DNA from: Dethiosulfatibacter aminovorans DSM 17477
GTDB lineage: Bacteria > Bacillota > Clostridia > Tissierellales > Dethiosulfatibacteraceae
Assembly (NCBI RefSeq): GCF_900142005.1
Contig: NZ_FQZL01000004.1
Location: 310,001 to 374,000, forward strand
DNA length: 64,000 nucleotides
Direction of reading: 5' to 3'
Shown here: positions 7,441 to 15,996 of the stretch, one piece after another
Numbering within the stretch: position 1 is the stretch's first letter
Layout of the letters: each line of letters begins with the position of its first letter
The notes under the pieces: model-generated
The model's database searches: none
Seen by the model: the letters and a program-made list of their open reading frames with translations, nothing else
What the model was told of the DNA's origin: nothing
Translations under genes and position numbers: made by a program

Positions 7441-7554
7441 CAATGTTAAACAATGTTAAGAAAGGATTGTGTTTGTAAACATACTCTTAACACAAATGTA
7501 CCTTTTCTTAACTTTACTCAACTTGGCGCCAAGATATAATAGCCTCAGGCCTGA
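7441..7554 (+). promoter_or_regulatory. phn operon control region: TTAAC-type repeats, palindrome and promoter
   Basis: CAATGTTAA occurs twice with 10-bp spacing (7441 and 7451), and CTTAAC occurs at 7486 and 7507, 21 bp apart. GTTAAGAAAGG (7455-7465) and CCTTTTCTTAAC (7501-7512) form a near-perfect inverted pair. TTAAC/GTTAA repeats at ~10.5-bp multiples resemble Gram-positive Pho boxes. TATAAT is at 7535-7540, without a good -35. The perfect palindrome CTTGGCGCCAAG (7522-7533) fills the spacer, and TCAGGCCTGA (7545-7554) covers the likely transcription start. This suggests activation by PhoP and repression by a second regulator. Confidence 0.6.
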
Positions 7555-7575
7555 AAAAAAGAAAGGAATAGGAAA

Positions 7576-8013
7576 ATGCTGAATAGAAAAACAAGAACTG
7601 AAATTTTAGCCAACTCCAATGAACGAGACCTGGATCATATTTGTGAAATGATATTGGAATATACGGACATTAAGATGCTGGAAGAGCCAAGTGGCGGCCT
7701 GGTCATGGCCAAGATGAGAGAGACAGCACAAAACACCTTGTTCTATCTTGGAGAAATATATACTACGGAATGCAAGGTCATGATTGACGGCGTTATAGGA
7801 CTGGGAATAATTCAGGGCATCCAGCCAATGAAAGCAAAACACATGGCAACTATAGATGCAGCCTATAATGCCGATATAAAAGGACTAGAACTCATAGACA
7901 AGAGAATTGCAGAGCTTGGAAAGGTTTGGGAGAAGAAAAAATCAATTGAGGTTTCAGACATACTTAGGACGAAGGTGGATTTTATAACTCTTGATGAGGA
8001 GGTAAAGGGATAA
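7576..8013 (+). CDS. phnG: Carbon-phosphorus lyase subunit PhnG
   Basis: A 145-residue subunit of the PhnGHIJ C-P lyase core, which with PhnI attaches alkylphosphonate to the ribose of ATP, releasing adenine, in the first step of phosphonate breakdown. The family signature FYLGEIYTTECKVMIDGVIG is present and the length is usual. It is the first gene of the operon, with GAAAGGAATAGGAAA before ATG, and its stop overlaps the phnH start (TAATG), indicating translational coupling. Confidence 0.93.
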   Translation: MLNRKTRTEILANSNERDLDHICEMILEYTDIKMLEEPSGGLVMAKMRETAQNTLFYLGEIYTTECKVMIDGVIGLGIIQGIQPMKAKHMATIDAAYNADIKGLELIDKRIAELGKVWEKKKSIEVSDILRTKVDFITLDEEVKG

Positions 8014-8597
8014 TGTTGGATTTGGTACATGATGTTGGAAAGGCATACCGAAAGGTTGTAGATGGATTCAGTTATCCGGGAATGGTTGTCAACATATCGG
8101 AATACACTGAAAGCAATGAGATTGACATACCCTTTCATACTTCATCATTCGTGTTGGCTCTCATGCTTCTGGATGCTGAAGTCACTTTTGCAGTAGCAGG
8201 TGGAAATGACGGGGTTGCAGAGCTTATAAGGAAGTTTACCTACAGCAGGGAGACGGTACTGGAAGAAGCGGACTATGTATTTTTATTACAGGATGCTTCA
8301 GACGAAGAAAGGGTTCAGGCAATAAGAAATGTCAAGGTAGGAACCCTTATAGATCCTCACAGGTCGGCAACCATAATATATGAGACGCCTTCTTTGAACA
8401 GGGGAGAGGAGTACGTGCTGACAGGACCTGGAATCAAGGATGAGACATTGGCTGTTCTGGATATGAACAAAGGTTTCATGGAGGAAAGAAACAGAAGGGT
8501 TGAGGAATTCCCACTCGGTATGGATATGATATTTGTGGATAATCTGGACAATATGGTCGTTCTTCCAAGAACGACTAATGTGAAGGGAAGTGATTAA
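8013..8597 (+). CDS. phnH: Carbon-phosphorus lyase subunit PhnH
   Basis: A 194-residue subunit of the C-P lyase core with a PLP-transferase-like fold but no cofactor; in the characterised complex it docks on PhnI at the periphery. The N-terminal pattern VGKAYRKVVDGFSYPGMV and the C-terminal GPGIKDETLAVLD and EFPLGMDMIFVD blocks are typical. It overlaps phnG by one base and abuts phnI, so the core subunits are probably made stoichiometrically. Confidence 0.93.
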   Translation: MLDLVHDVGKAYRKVVDGFSYPGMVVNISEYTESNEIDIPFHTSSFVLALMLLDAEVTFAVAGGNDGVAELIRKFTYSRETVLEEADYVFLLQDASDEERVQAIRNVKVGTLIDPHRSATIIYETPSLNRGEEYVLTGPGIKDETLAVLDMNKGFMEERNRRVEEFPLGMDMIFVDNLDNMVVLPRTTNVKGSD

Positions 8598-9686
8598 ATG
8601 GCTTATGTTGCGGTCAAAGGTGGACAAACAGCAATTGAAGAATCGATTAAGAGACTTAAATATGAAAGGCTGAAGAAGGGACATGTTCTTGACGTGAAGG
8701 CTGTGGAATCAGGGTTGAGAGGCTTGGTGGACCAGGTAATGAGCGAATCGTCCCTTTATGACGAGGAAATAGCATCCCTGGCAATAAAGCAGACTGAAGG
8801 AAATCCGGAGGAAGCGGTATTTCTTGCAAGAGCATTCAGATCGACGCTTGAGAGGAAGCACTATTCCAGGATAATAGAAAGTGACACAATGGATATAGAA
8901 AGAAGGATATCTGCATGCTTCAAGGATATTCAGGGAGGCCAGATACTGGGTGCAGCATATGACTATACACACAGGCTCATAGATTTCAGCCTGGTCAATG
9001 AAGATATGGGGGATGCAGCCAAGTGGCTGGAAGACTTCAGCAGTGAGAACAATTCTGATGGAAAGACAAAGCTTCAGTTCGGGAAGGTTATCGATGGATT
9101 GAGGAAGGAAGGAATCCTCATAGGATATGAAAGAAGTGACGAGGAGCCCAAGGATGTGACAAAGGAGCCGCTTACATTTCCAGCTACAAGAGGGGAAAGG
9201 CTTCAGGTCATGACAAGAGGCCAGACAGGCACCGTAACATCCCTTGCCTATGCCTCAACCAGGGGATACGGATACACTCATCCTTCCGTGGGAGAGCTGA
9301 GAGTGGGAAGGCTGCCTGTACATGTTGACTCGCCTTTCCAGGAGTCGGTAAATGAAGAGGACAGTTACTATATTGGATCCATAAAAGTTACCGAAGTTGA
9401 ATGTTTGCTGCCTGCGGATGAAGTAAAAAGCAATGGAGAGAGGGTTCCGAAAATGGATATCGGATACGGCATATGCTACGGGCAGAATGAGACGAAGGCA
9501 ATTGCCATGAGCATACTGGACAGGTGTTTAGAGGAGGGAGGAGACTCTCCTACTCATGACGAGGAATTCATACTCTACCATATAGACAGTGTTGAGGCGA
9601 CAGGTTTCATAAGCCATTTCAAGTTGCCGCACTATGTAACCTTCCAGTCTGACCTTGATAATGTCAGAAAGAGCCAAAAGGAGTAG
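8598..9686 (+). CDS. phnI: Carbon-phosphorus lyase subunit PhnI
   Basis: A 362-residue catalytic subunit of the C-P lyase core that, with PhnGHL, transfers the phosphonate to C1 of ribose and by itself shows nucleosidase activity in the Escherichia coli system. It starts MAYVAVKGGQTAIEES, the family hallmark, and carries TRGQTGTVTSLAYASTRGYG followed by HPSVGELRVG. The initiator ATG abuts the phnH stop codon. The length is normal and there is no disruption. Confidence 0.95.
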   Translation: MAYVAVKGGQTAIEESIKRLKYERLKKGHVLDVKAVESGLRGLVDQVMSESSLYDEEIASLAIKQTEGNPEEAVFLARAFRSTLERKHYSRIIESDTMDIERRISACFKDIQGGQILGAAYDYTHRLIDFSLVNEDMGDAAKWLEDFSSENNSDGKTKLQFGKVIDGLRKEGILIGYERSDEEPKDVTKEPLTFPATRGERLQVMTRGQTGTVTSLAYASTRGYGYTHPSVGELRVGRLPVHVDSPFQESVNEEDSYYIGSIKVTEVECLLPADEVKSNGERVPKMDIGYGICYGQNETKAIAMSILDRCLEEGGDSPTHDEEFILYHIDSVEATGFISHFKLPHYVTFQSDLDNVRKSQKE

Positions 9687-9689
9687 CAT

Positions 9690-10535
9690 ATGAATAATCA
9701 ATATAATTTTGCGTTTTTCGATGAGGGTTCCAAAAGGGAAATCAGAAGAGCCACATTGAAAGCTATAGGGATTCCTGGATATCAGGTGCCTTTTGCATCC
9801 AGGGAGATGCCCATTGGAAGAGGATGGGGTACTGGAGGACTTCAGCTTTCCTTGTCCTTGGTGACCACGGAGGATGTAATAAAAGTAATAGACCAGGGAA
9901 CAGACGAGTCGGTGAATGCCGTTAGCATAAAGAAGCTGATACAGGGCACTACGGGTATAGATGAAACGGTGAACACCCATGAAGCGACATTGATACAGTC
10001 GAGGCACAGGATTCCTGAATATCCCTTGAAGGAGGGCCAGATAGTAGTGTTGCAGGTGCCTATTCCTGAACCGCTGAGGAATGTCGAGCCCAGTGAATAT
10101 GTGACTAAAAGGCTCCATGCAGACGGTGACTACAGTGGAGCATGGATGGAGCTGTTTGAGAAGATTGTAAAGTATGGTCGTCTTGCAACGATAGCAGCTC
10201 ATCCTGTCATGGTTGAGGAGAGATATGTCATGACTCCAAGTCCAATACCCAAGTATGACAATCCGAGACTTGACGGGTGTGAAGCATTGCTGCTGTTCGG
10301 CGCAGGTCGTGAGAAGAAGATACAGGCAATTCCACCATATTCAAAGGTTGTTTCACTGGGATTCGAGGACTATCCCTTTGAACTTGAGGATTTTACTGGC
10401 AAGAGATGCTGCCAGTGCGGTGCAACGGATGTTTATCTGGATGAATTTGAAGATGAAGAAACAGGTGAAAAGTATTATCAGTGCAATGACACGAGCTATT
10501 GTCTGGATCGCATGAACAAAAAGGAAGTGAGTTAG
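9690..10535 (+). CDS. phnJ: Carbon-phosphorus lyase catalytic subunit PhnJ
   Basis: The radical-SAM-like subunit that cleaves the C-P bond of 5-phosphoribosyl 1-phosphonate to a hydrocarbon and the 1,2-cyclic phosphate. It has 281 residues. The C-terminal cysteine set is complete with the spacing of the E. coli enzyme: Cys240, Cys243, Cys265 and Cys271, supplying the [4Fe-4S] ligands and the thiyl-radical cysteine; an additional Cys241 sits beside the first. The N-terminal NFAFFDEGSKREIRRATLKA stretch is also diagnostic. It lies three bases after phnI and abuts phnK. Confidence 0.96.
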   Translation: MNNQYNFAFFDEGSKREIRRATLKAIGIPGYQVPFASREMPIGRGWGTGGLQLSLSLVTTEDVIKVIDQGTDESVNAVSIKKLIQGTTGIDETVNTHEATLIQSRHRIPEYPLKEGQIVVLQVPIPEPLRNVEPSEYVTKRLHADGDYSGAWMELFEKIVKYGRLATIAAHPVMVEERYVMTPSPIPKYDNPRLDGCEALLLFGAGREKKIQAIPPYSKVVSLGFEDYPFELEDFTGKRCCQCGATDVYLDEFEDEETGEKYYQCNDTSYCLDRMNKKEVS

Positions 10536-11378
10536 ATGCTTGATTTTGAAGATAAGGTATTGAGAGTGAGAAATCTGTCCAAGCAGTTTGGAGAAGGCTG
10601 TGAACTGTGCAGGCATGACAAGGGTGTGCTGGAAAAGAATCACTGTCCGCACTGTAAGACCATATATGCCTGCAGGGATATAAGTTTCGACTTGTACAAG
10701 GGTGAAATACTGGGTGTTGTAGGCGAAAGCGGTTCCGGCAAGTCCACATTCGTCAAATGCTTGTATTTCGACCAGGACGTGACGGCTGGCGAGGCTTATG
10801 TTACAGACTACAAGGAAGGCAAGGCCAATATGTTTGATGAGACTTCCCAGCAGAAAAGGTATCTAAGGGATTATTTGCTTGGTATGGTGTATCAGAACCC
10901 CTATCTTGGCTTAAAGATGGATTTTACCACCATATCCAATATTGCAGAGAAGCTTATAGCTGCTGGCGGGAGAAATGTAGTCGGCATGATTGAAAGGGCC
11001 GACGAGCTTCTGGATGTGGTAAGCATAGAGAAGTTCAGGAGAAAGGATGCTCCCAAGTCGTTTTCAGGAGGTATGCAGCAGAGGGTGCAGATAGCCAAGG
11101 CGTTGTCAAACAATCCTCCTATACTCTTTCTTGATGAGGTGACCACAGGACTTGATCTGTCCGTACAGGCGGCGGTACTCGACATGATAAAGGTCATTCA
11201 GAGGGATTTGCAGATAAGCATGATTGTTGTTTCCCACGACCTTGGAGTCATAAGAATGCTTGCAGACAGGACAATGGTCATGCTTGACGGAGTCGTAATT
11301 GAAGAAGGCCTTACAGACCAGATACTGGAAGATCCACAGCATGCATATACCCAGCAGCTTGTTCATTCGCTGCTGTAA
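10536..11378 (+). CDS. phnK: C-P lyase ABC-type ATPase PhnK with a cysteine-rich insert
   Basis: A 280-residue ABC ATPase that binds the C-P lyase core and is not a transporter subunit. Walker A (GESGSGKST), signature (FSGGMQQR), Walker B (ILFLDEV) and the switch His (VVSHD) are intact. Between the first strand and Walker A lies an insert with Cys22, Cys25, Cys37 and Cys40 (CELC and CPHC) plus Cys46, which looks like a zinc knuckle. I recall this insert from other Gram-positive PhnK proteins; E. coli PhnK has a shorter version. It starts directly at the phnJ stop. Confidence 0.92.
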   Translation: MLDFEDKVLRVRNLSKQFGEGCELCRHDKGVLEKNHCPHCKTIYACRDISFDLYKGEILGVVGESGSGKSTFVKCLYFDQDVTAGEAYVTDYKEGKANMFDETSQQKRYLRDYLLGMVYQNPYLGLKMDFTTISNIAEKLIAAGGRNVVGMIERADELLDVVSIEKFRRKDAPKSFSGGMQQRVQIAKALSNNPPILFLDEVTTGLDLSVQAAVLDMIKVIQRDLQISMIVVSHDLGVIRMLADRTMVMLDGVVIEEGLTDQILEDPQHAYTQQLVHSLL

Positions 11379-11416
11379 AGCAAGGCATTGGAAGAGATTG
11401 ATATAAGGAGAAAGAA

Positions 11417-12601
11417 ATGATTCGTTTGACAAACGGTAGAATAGTTTTAAAAGACAGGATAATCGAGGGCAGGGACCTGATTATCCGTGAAGACATAATA
11501 GAAGGGTTGCCGGAACGAAATGAAGCAATCCATATTGAAGGAAACCGCGAGGTGGAGCTTGTGGATGTCAATGGTGCATATATCACTCCCGGTTTTGTTG
11601 ACATCCATGCAGACTATATAGAGCAGATGGGTGCTCCGAGACCCACAAGCATGATGGATTTGAATCTTGCCATGAGGGAAACAGAAAGAGTTCTGGCTAC
11701 CCACGGGATAACTACAATGTTTCATTCCCTCAGCATAATGAAGGATATGTCATTTGACAAGAATCCCATAAGGCAGATGAAATATGTGAGGACACTCACT
11801 GACATAATAGACGAGATTGAAAGGGGGCAGAAGCTTATAAGGCACAAGTTCCACGCCAGATTTGAAATGGAAAGCGTGGATTGCATTGAGGAGCTGAAGG
11901 GCTTCATCAACGACGGCAAGGTTGACCTTGTTTCCTTCATGGACCACTCTCCGGGACAGGGACAATATTCAAATGTTGAAAGATACAGGGAAGACTTGAT
12001 CAAGATGGACAACGACCTGAACGAGGACAATGTAGATGATTACCTTGAAAGCATCAAGACTGTAGAAAAGGCAAGCCACCAGGAGTGTATTGAAATAGCG
12101 GAGCTTGCCAGGAGCAAGAATATCGCGGTGGCATCCCATGACGATGATACGATGGAGAAGCTTGACTGCAACGAAGAGATAGGTGTGACCATTTCCGAGT
12201 TTCCCATAAGGATTGATGTGGCTAAGAAAGCCAAGGAGAAGGGTTTCCACACCATTGCGGGGGCTCCGAATGTCATGCTTGGCGGCTCCCATTCGGGAAA
12301 CCTGGCTGCCCATGAGGCCATCCAGGAGGGGTGCATAGACATACTGTGCAGCGATTACTATCCTGCAAGTATGCTTCATTCAGTATTCAAACTCCATGAG
12401 ACATACGGACATGATCTGGCGGAAATGTTTGCCCTTGTCACAATCAACCCTGCCAAGGCAGTAAAGCTTGACGATGTCCTGGGGTCCATAGAGATTGGGA
12501 AAAAGGCCGACCTGCTGGTCATAGACAAGCTGGAAGAAACTTATCCGGTAGTGTCAAGATGCTATGTCAACGGCAGTGAAGTTATGAGGATGTCATACTA
12601 G
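11417..12601 (+). CDS. phnM: PhnM, alpha-D-ribose 1-methylphosphonate 5-triphosphate diphosphatase
   Basis: An amidohydrolase-fold enzyme (394 residues) that removes pyrophosphate from the ribose triphosphate phosphonate before C-P cleavage. The metal motif VDIHADYIEQMG (His64, Asp66) opens the barrel, the later VASHDDDT and NVMLGGSHSGN supply further ligands, and the C-terminal EIGKKADLLVID is the family's closing strand. The order phnK-phnM-phnL differs from the E. coli phnK-L-M order. The start is preceded by AAGGAGAAAGAA. Confidence 0.94.
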   Translation: MIRLTNGRIVLKDRIIEGRDLIIREDIIEGLPERNEAIHIEGNREVELVDVNGAYITPGFVDIHADYIEQMGAPRPTSMMDLNLAMRETERVLATHGITTMFHSLSIMKDMSFDKNPIRQMKYVRTLTDIIDEIERGQKLIRHKFHARFEMESVDCIEELKGFINDGKVDLVSFMDHSPGQGQYSNVERYREDLIKMDNDLNEDNVDDYLESIKTVEKASHQECIEIAELARSKNIAVASHDDDTMEKLDCNEEIGVTISEFPIRIDVAKKAKEKGFHTIAGAPNVMLGGSHSGNLAAHEAIQEGCIDILCSDYYPASMLHSVFKLHETYGHDLAEMFALVTINPAKAVKLDDVLGSIEIGKKADLLVIDKLEETYPVVSRCYVNGSEVMRMSY

Positions 12602-12610
12602 GAGGATGAA

Positions 12611-13309
12611 ATGAATACTTTGTTGAAGATAGAAAATGTGTCAAAATCATTCACTCTCCACAATCTTGACCGACACATAAAGGCCTGCCAGAATATTGGC
12701 ATGGAAGTGAAAGAGGGAGAATTCATAGGAATAACGGGAAAAAGCGGCTCGGGAAAATCCAGCATACTTAAGACCATCTACCGCAGCTACCTTCCGGGCG
12801 AGGGTTCAATATACTACAATTCAAAGAGATTCGGATTCATTAACCTTTTCGAAGCTACTGAAAGGCAGATGATATATTTGAGGAAATACGAGATAGGATA
12901 TGTGTCCCAGTTTCTAAACGCGATGCCCAGAACCACTGCCAGGGAAATTGTTGAGAACTCCGTCCTTGAAATGGGAAGGAAGAAGGATGAGGCGAAGGCA
13001 ATGGCAGAAAGGATGCTGGATCATTTTGAGCTTGACAGGGAGCTCTGGGACAGCTATCCGGTGAATTTTTCAGGAGGTGAGAAGCTGAGGCTAAACATAG
13101 CTTCTGCCATGATAAAGGAACCAAGACTTTTGTTGCTTGACGAGCCTACAGCTTCTTTGGACCTTGCTTCAAAGGAGAGGGTAAGGCTTCTTATAGAGAC
13201 TCTCAAGAAAAATGGCACGACAATGGTAGGAATCTTCCACGACATAGAGTTCATGGAAGGGTTGTGCGACAGGGAGTACAATATGGAGAAGGGAGTGATT
13301 GTGGCCTAG
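12611..13309 (+). CDS. phnL: PhnL, C-P lyase ABC-type ATPase
   Basis: A 232-residue ABC ATPase associated with the C-P lyase. Walker A is GKSGSGKS (43-50), the signature FSGGEKLRLNIA, and Walker B LLLLDEPTA. The N-terminal half has the PhnL pattern KSFTLHNLDRHIKACQNI. In E. coli PhnL is needed for the first step and joins PhnK on the core. It begins nine bases after phnM with GGAGG in the intervening gap. A 123-bp gap then precedes the transporter genes. Confidence 0.92.
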   Translation: MNTLLKIENVSKSFTLHNLDRHIKACQNIGMEVKEGEFIGITGKSGSGKSSILKTIYRSYLPGEGSIYYNSKRFGFINLFEATERQMIYLRKYEIGYVSQFLNAMPRTTAREIVENSVLEMGRKKDEAKAMAERMLDHFELDRELWDSYPVNFSGGEKLRLNIASAMIKEPRLLLLDEPTASLDLASKERVRLLIETLKKNGTTMVGIFHDIEFMEGLCDREYNMEKGVIVA

Positions 13310-13432
13310 ATATAGAGTGCTGAAATAATTGAGAATAAGAAATGCTGACAAAAATAACAAATAAATTAATGATGTTTTAATAACATAAGAATCAACTTAA
13401 CTAAATTTGTGATCTAAAACTAGGAGGAAAAA

Positions 13433-14380
13433 ATGAAGAAAATAATTATAATGATAATGATTTGCGTATTGGCCCTTGCATCCTTTACGGGATGTCAGAA
13501 GAAAGAAGGTAAGGTTTATACAATGGCTGTACTGCCACAAGAGTCAGGAACCGTTGAAGCTGGAATAGTTGCTGTAAATGAAGAAATGAACAAGGCGCTT
13601 GAGCCATTCAATGCATCTGTCGAGATGATATTGGTTGACGATTATTCGGTGGTTTCAGAGTCTGTATTGACAGGGACTGCGGAATTCGCAGCATACTCTG
13701 CAGCTACTTATCTAAAGGCGCACGCTGAGAACGACAAGATTCTTCCACTTTTTGTCCACACGCCTGAAGGTGATACCGGCAAGGGTGGATATTGGGCTTA
13801 TATTGCAGTGCATGTCGATGAAAAGGATGAATTCGAGGGGCTTGGTGCAGAGGAAGCACTTCTTAAGCTCAGGGATAAGTCATTCTCATTCGTTTCTTCT
13901 ACATCAACATCAGGACGTCTTGTACCTACTACAACATTGTGGAATGCAATTGGACCGGATGGAAAAGGCATAGTTGATTCAAAGAAGCAGATATTCGAAG
14001 AAAACTCCGACAACGGCGGATATTTCTCAGAGATAATCTTTGCAGGAACTCACCCTGCATCCGTAGAGATGATACTGAACAAGAAGGCATATGCAGGAGC
14101 ATACTGCTGTGACTATGGCGATGAAAGGGCGGATGAGCTTTACGTGATTGCCGAGTCCCTTGTACCATGCGATCCATACTGGATGAATACTGAAAACATA
14201 GAGCAGGAGCATATAGATGCAATCATAGCACATTTCGAGAACATTACTCCAGAAAATGCTGTAGAAGGACTGTACGATGATGATACTACTGATTATTCCG
14301 TGCTTCACAGCGAAGACAGGTTCGTAGCAGTTGACCATGAATTATATTCTTTCCTGGAAAAAATGTATGAAGGAGAGTAA
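13433..14380 (+). CDS. phnD: Phosphonate ABC transporter substrate-binding lipoprotein
   Basis: A 315-residue PhnD-type solute-binding protein. The N-terminus (IIMIMICVLALASFTGC) is a lipoprotein signal with the anchored Cys near residue 21, with Phe rather than Leu at the lipobox -3 position. The mature part carries the family hallmarks GTAEFAAYSAATYL and FVSSTSTSGRLVPTTTLW. It would deliver phosphonate, phosphite or phosphate ester to the PhnE channel. The 123-bp AT-rich gap upstream shows no clear terminator, and AGGAGG precedes the ATG, so it is probably co-transcribed with phnGHIJKML. Confidence 0.93.
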   Translation: MKKIIIMIMICVLALASFTGCQKKEGKVYTMAVLPQESGTVEAGIVAVNEEMNKALEPFNASVEMILVDDYSVVSESVLTGTAEFAAYSAATYLKAHAENDKILPLFVHTPEGDTGKGGYWAYIAVHVDEKDEFEGLGAEEALLKLRDKSFSFVSSTSTSGRLVPTTTLWNAIGPDGKGIVDSKKQIFEENSDNGGYFSEIIFAGTHPASVEMILNKKAYAGAYCCDYGDERADELYVIAESLVPCDPYWMNTENIEQEHIDAIIAHFENITPENAVEGLYDDDTTDYSVLHSEDRFVAVDHELYSFLEKMYEGE

Positions 14381-14420
14381 TTCCGGAATGAAGAAAGGTT
14401 ATGGTAAGGAGGTTTTCTTA

Positions 14421-15194
14421 ATGAAAAAACCTGTTTTGGAAATGAATAATGTAAGCAAAACATACGACGGCAGTACAAAAGCCCTCCAAGGATTGTCGCT
14501 GTCGGTTTACCGCAACGAGTTGATTTCTATCATCGGCCCCTCAGGGGCCGGGAAATCAACTCTGTTGAGGTGTATAAACAGGATGATAGAGCCGGATGAG
14601 GGAAGCCGCATTCGCTTTGATGGAAATGAAATAGCAACAATGAACAAAAGGGAGCTGAGGGAAGTCCGCAAGCATGTAGGGATGGTTTTCCAGCACTACA
14701 ATCTGGTCTACCGACTGTCTGCCCTTGAGAATACATTGCACGGGAGGCTCGGGTACTACTCGACATTGAAAGGAGCGCTTTCGTTGTTCAGTGATGAGGA
14801 TGTGAAGAGAGCCTGTGAACTTTTGGACTCACTGGGACTTGAGGACAGGAAGCTTTTCAAGTGCGGAAACCTGTCGGGAGGACAGAAGCAGAGAGTGGGC
14901 ATAGCAAGGGCTCTTATACAGGATCCAAAGCTCATACTATGCGACGAACCCATTGCATCCCTTGATCCCCAGTCTTCAAAAAACATAATGGAGCAGCTAA
15001 AGAGAATCACAAGGGATATGGGTATTCCTTGTCTTGTGAATCTTCACCAGGTTGATGTAGCGCTGGCCTATTCCGACAGGATAATAGGCATGAACAATGG
15101 TGAAATCGTATTTGAGGGAAGACCGGAGCAATTGACTGAAGCGCAGATATCAAAGATATACGGAGCGAGCATAGATGAACTTATTGCGAGTTAA
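14421..15194 (+). CDS. phnC: Phosphonate ABC transporter ATP-binding protein
   Basis: The 257-residue ATPase of the phosphonate importer. Walker A is GPSGAGKSTLLR, the signature NLSGGQKQRVGIARAL, and Walker B LILCDEPIASLD; the PhnC-specific HYNLVYRLSALENTLHGRLG after the Q-loop is present. I chose ATG at 14421, which has TAAGGAGG directly upstream, rather than an in-frame ATG at 14331 inside phnD. The 3' end overlaps the first permease gene by 20 bases if the latter starts at 15175. Confidence 0.94.
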   Translation: MKKPVLEMNNVSKTYDGSTKALQGLSLSVYRNELISIIGPSGAGKSTLLRCINRMIEPDEGSRIRFDGNEIATMNKRELREVRKHVGMVFQHYNLVYRLSALENTLHGRLGYYSTLKGALSLFSDEDVKRACELLDSLGLEDRKLFKCGNLSGGQKQRVGIARALIQDPKLILCDEPIASLDPQSSKNIMEQLKRITRDMGIPCLVNLHQVDVALAYSDRIIGMNNGEIVFEGRPEQLTEAQISKIYGASIDELIAS

Positions 15195-15996
15195 TAAAGG
15201 GACTGTCGGGATGTCGCCAAAGGAATTCAGACGTGAAAACAAGCTCATCAGCATAATGTACACTTTGGGAATTGTATCTCTTACAATCATTGCATCAATT
15301 GCCATAGAATTTGAAGTGTTTGGCATTTTTTCGGGCACGGCAAAGGTTGTTGAGAGAATAACAGAGATATACCTTCCTCCAAACTTCACTGAAATCGACA
15401 AGATGATTGAAGAGATTTGGGTTACAATAATACTGTCGATTTCATCGGGAGTAATAGGGTCCATATTCGCATATATGGCAGCTCTTCTTGTGTCAAAGAC
15501 GACGGGAATGAACAGGGTGGTCGCTTTTATAGCAAGGGGATTGGCAACACTGTCAAGAAATATCCCCGGTCCCATATGGGCCATAGTGCTCCTCATGGCA
15601 TTCTGGTACGGAGAATTTCTTGCCCTTCTCGTAATGACTATGATGACATTTGGCCTGAATACCAGGATTTTCAATGATATGATAGATGAAACCTCGAAAG
15701 GAGGAATCCTGGCTCTTGAATCCACTGGAGCCGACTGGATGCAGGTTGTATTTCAGGCAGTGATTCCAGAGACAATTCCTTCAGTCGTTTCATGGACTCT
15801 GTATGCAGTTGAGTACAACATAAGGTATGCCACCATAGTGGGAATGCTGTCCGGAGGAGGCATCGGATATCTTATAGGAATATACAAGGACTTCAGGCGT
15901 TTCGATGAATTGATGGCGGCAGTGGTATTCATCGTGGTTGTAATAATGGTTTTCGACCAGCTGTCGATTCAAATAAGGAAAAGGATACTTGGATAA
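15175..15996 (+). CDS. phnE: Phosphonate ABC transporter permease, first copy
   Basis: A 273-residue inner-membrane permease with about six helices and the binding-protein-dependent transport EAA loop (ALESTGADWMQVVFQAVIPE). It pairs with the following permease to form the channel. ATG at 15175 overlaps phnC and is preceded by a weak GGAG; ATG at 15211 is an alternative start that would remove 12 residues. The stop overlaps the second permease start by one base. Confidence 0.92.
   Translation: MNLLRVNKGTVGMSPKEFRRENKLISIMYTLGIVSLTIIASIAIEFEVFGIFSGTAKVVERITEIYLPPNFTEIDKMIEEIWVTIILSISSGVIGSIFAYMAALLVSKTTGMNRVVAFIARGLATLSRNIPGPIWAIVLLMAFWYGEFLALLVMTMMTFGLNTRIFNDMIDETSKGGILALESTGADWMQVVFQAVIPETIPSVVSWTLYAVEYNIRYATIVGMLSGGGIGYLIGIYKDFRRFDELMAAVVFIVVVIMVFDQLSIQIRKRILG

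Noticed and set aside
7441..7512. TTAAC repeats considered as a transposon end or MITE
   Set aside because: The spacing follows the DNA helical repeat and lies directly upstream of the phn -10, with no duplicated target or paired termini.
9528..10202. 224-codon minus-strand frame
   Set aside because: Antisense to phnI/phnJ, which are unmistakable; no motif or ribosome site.
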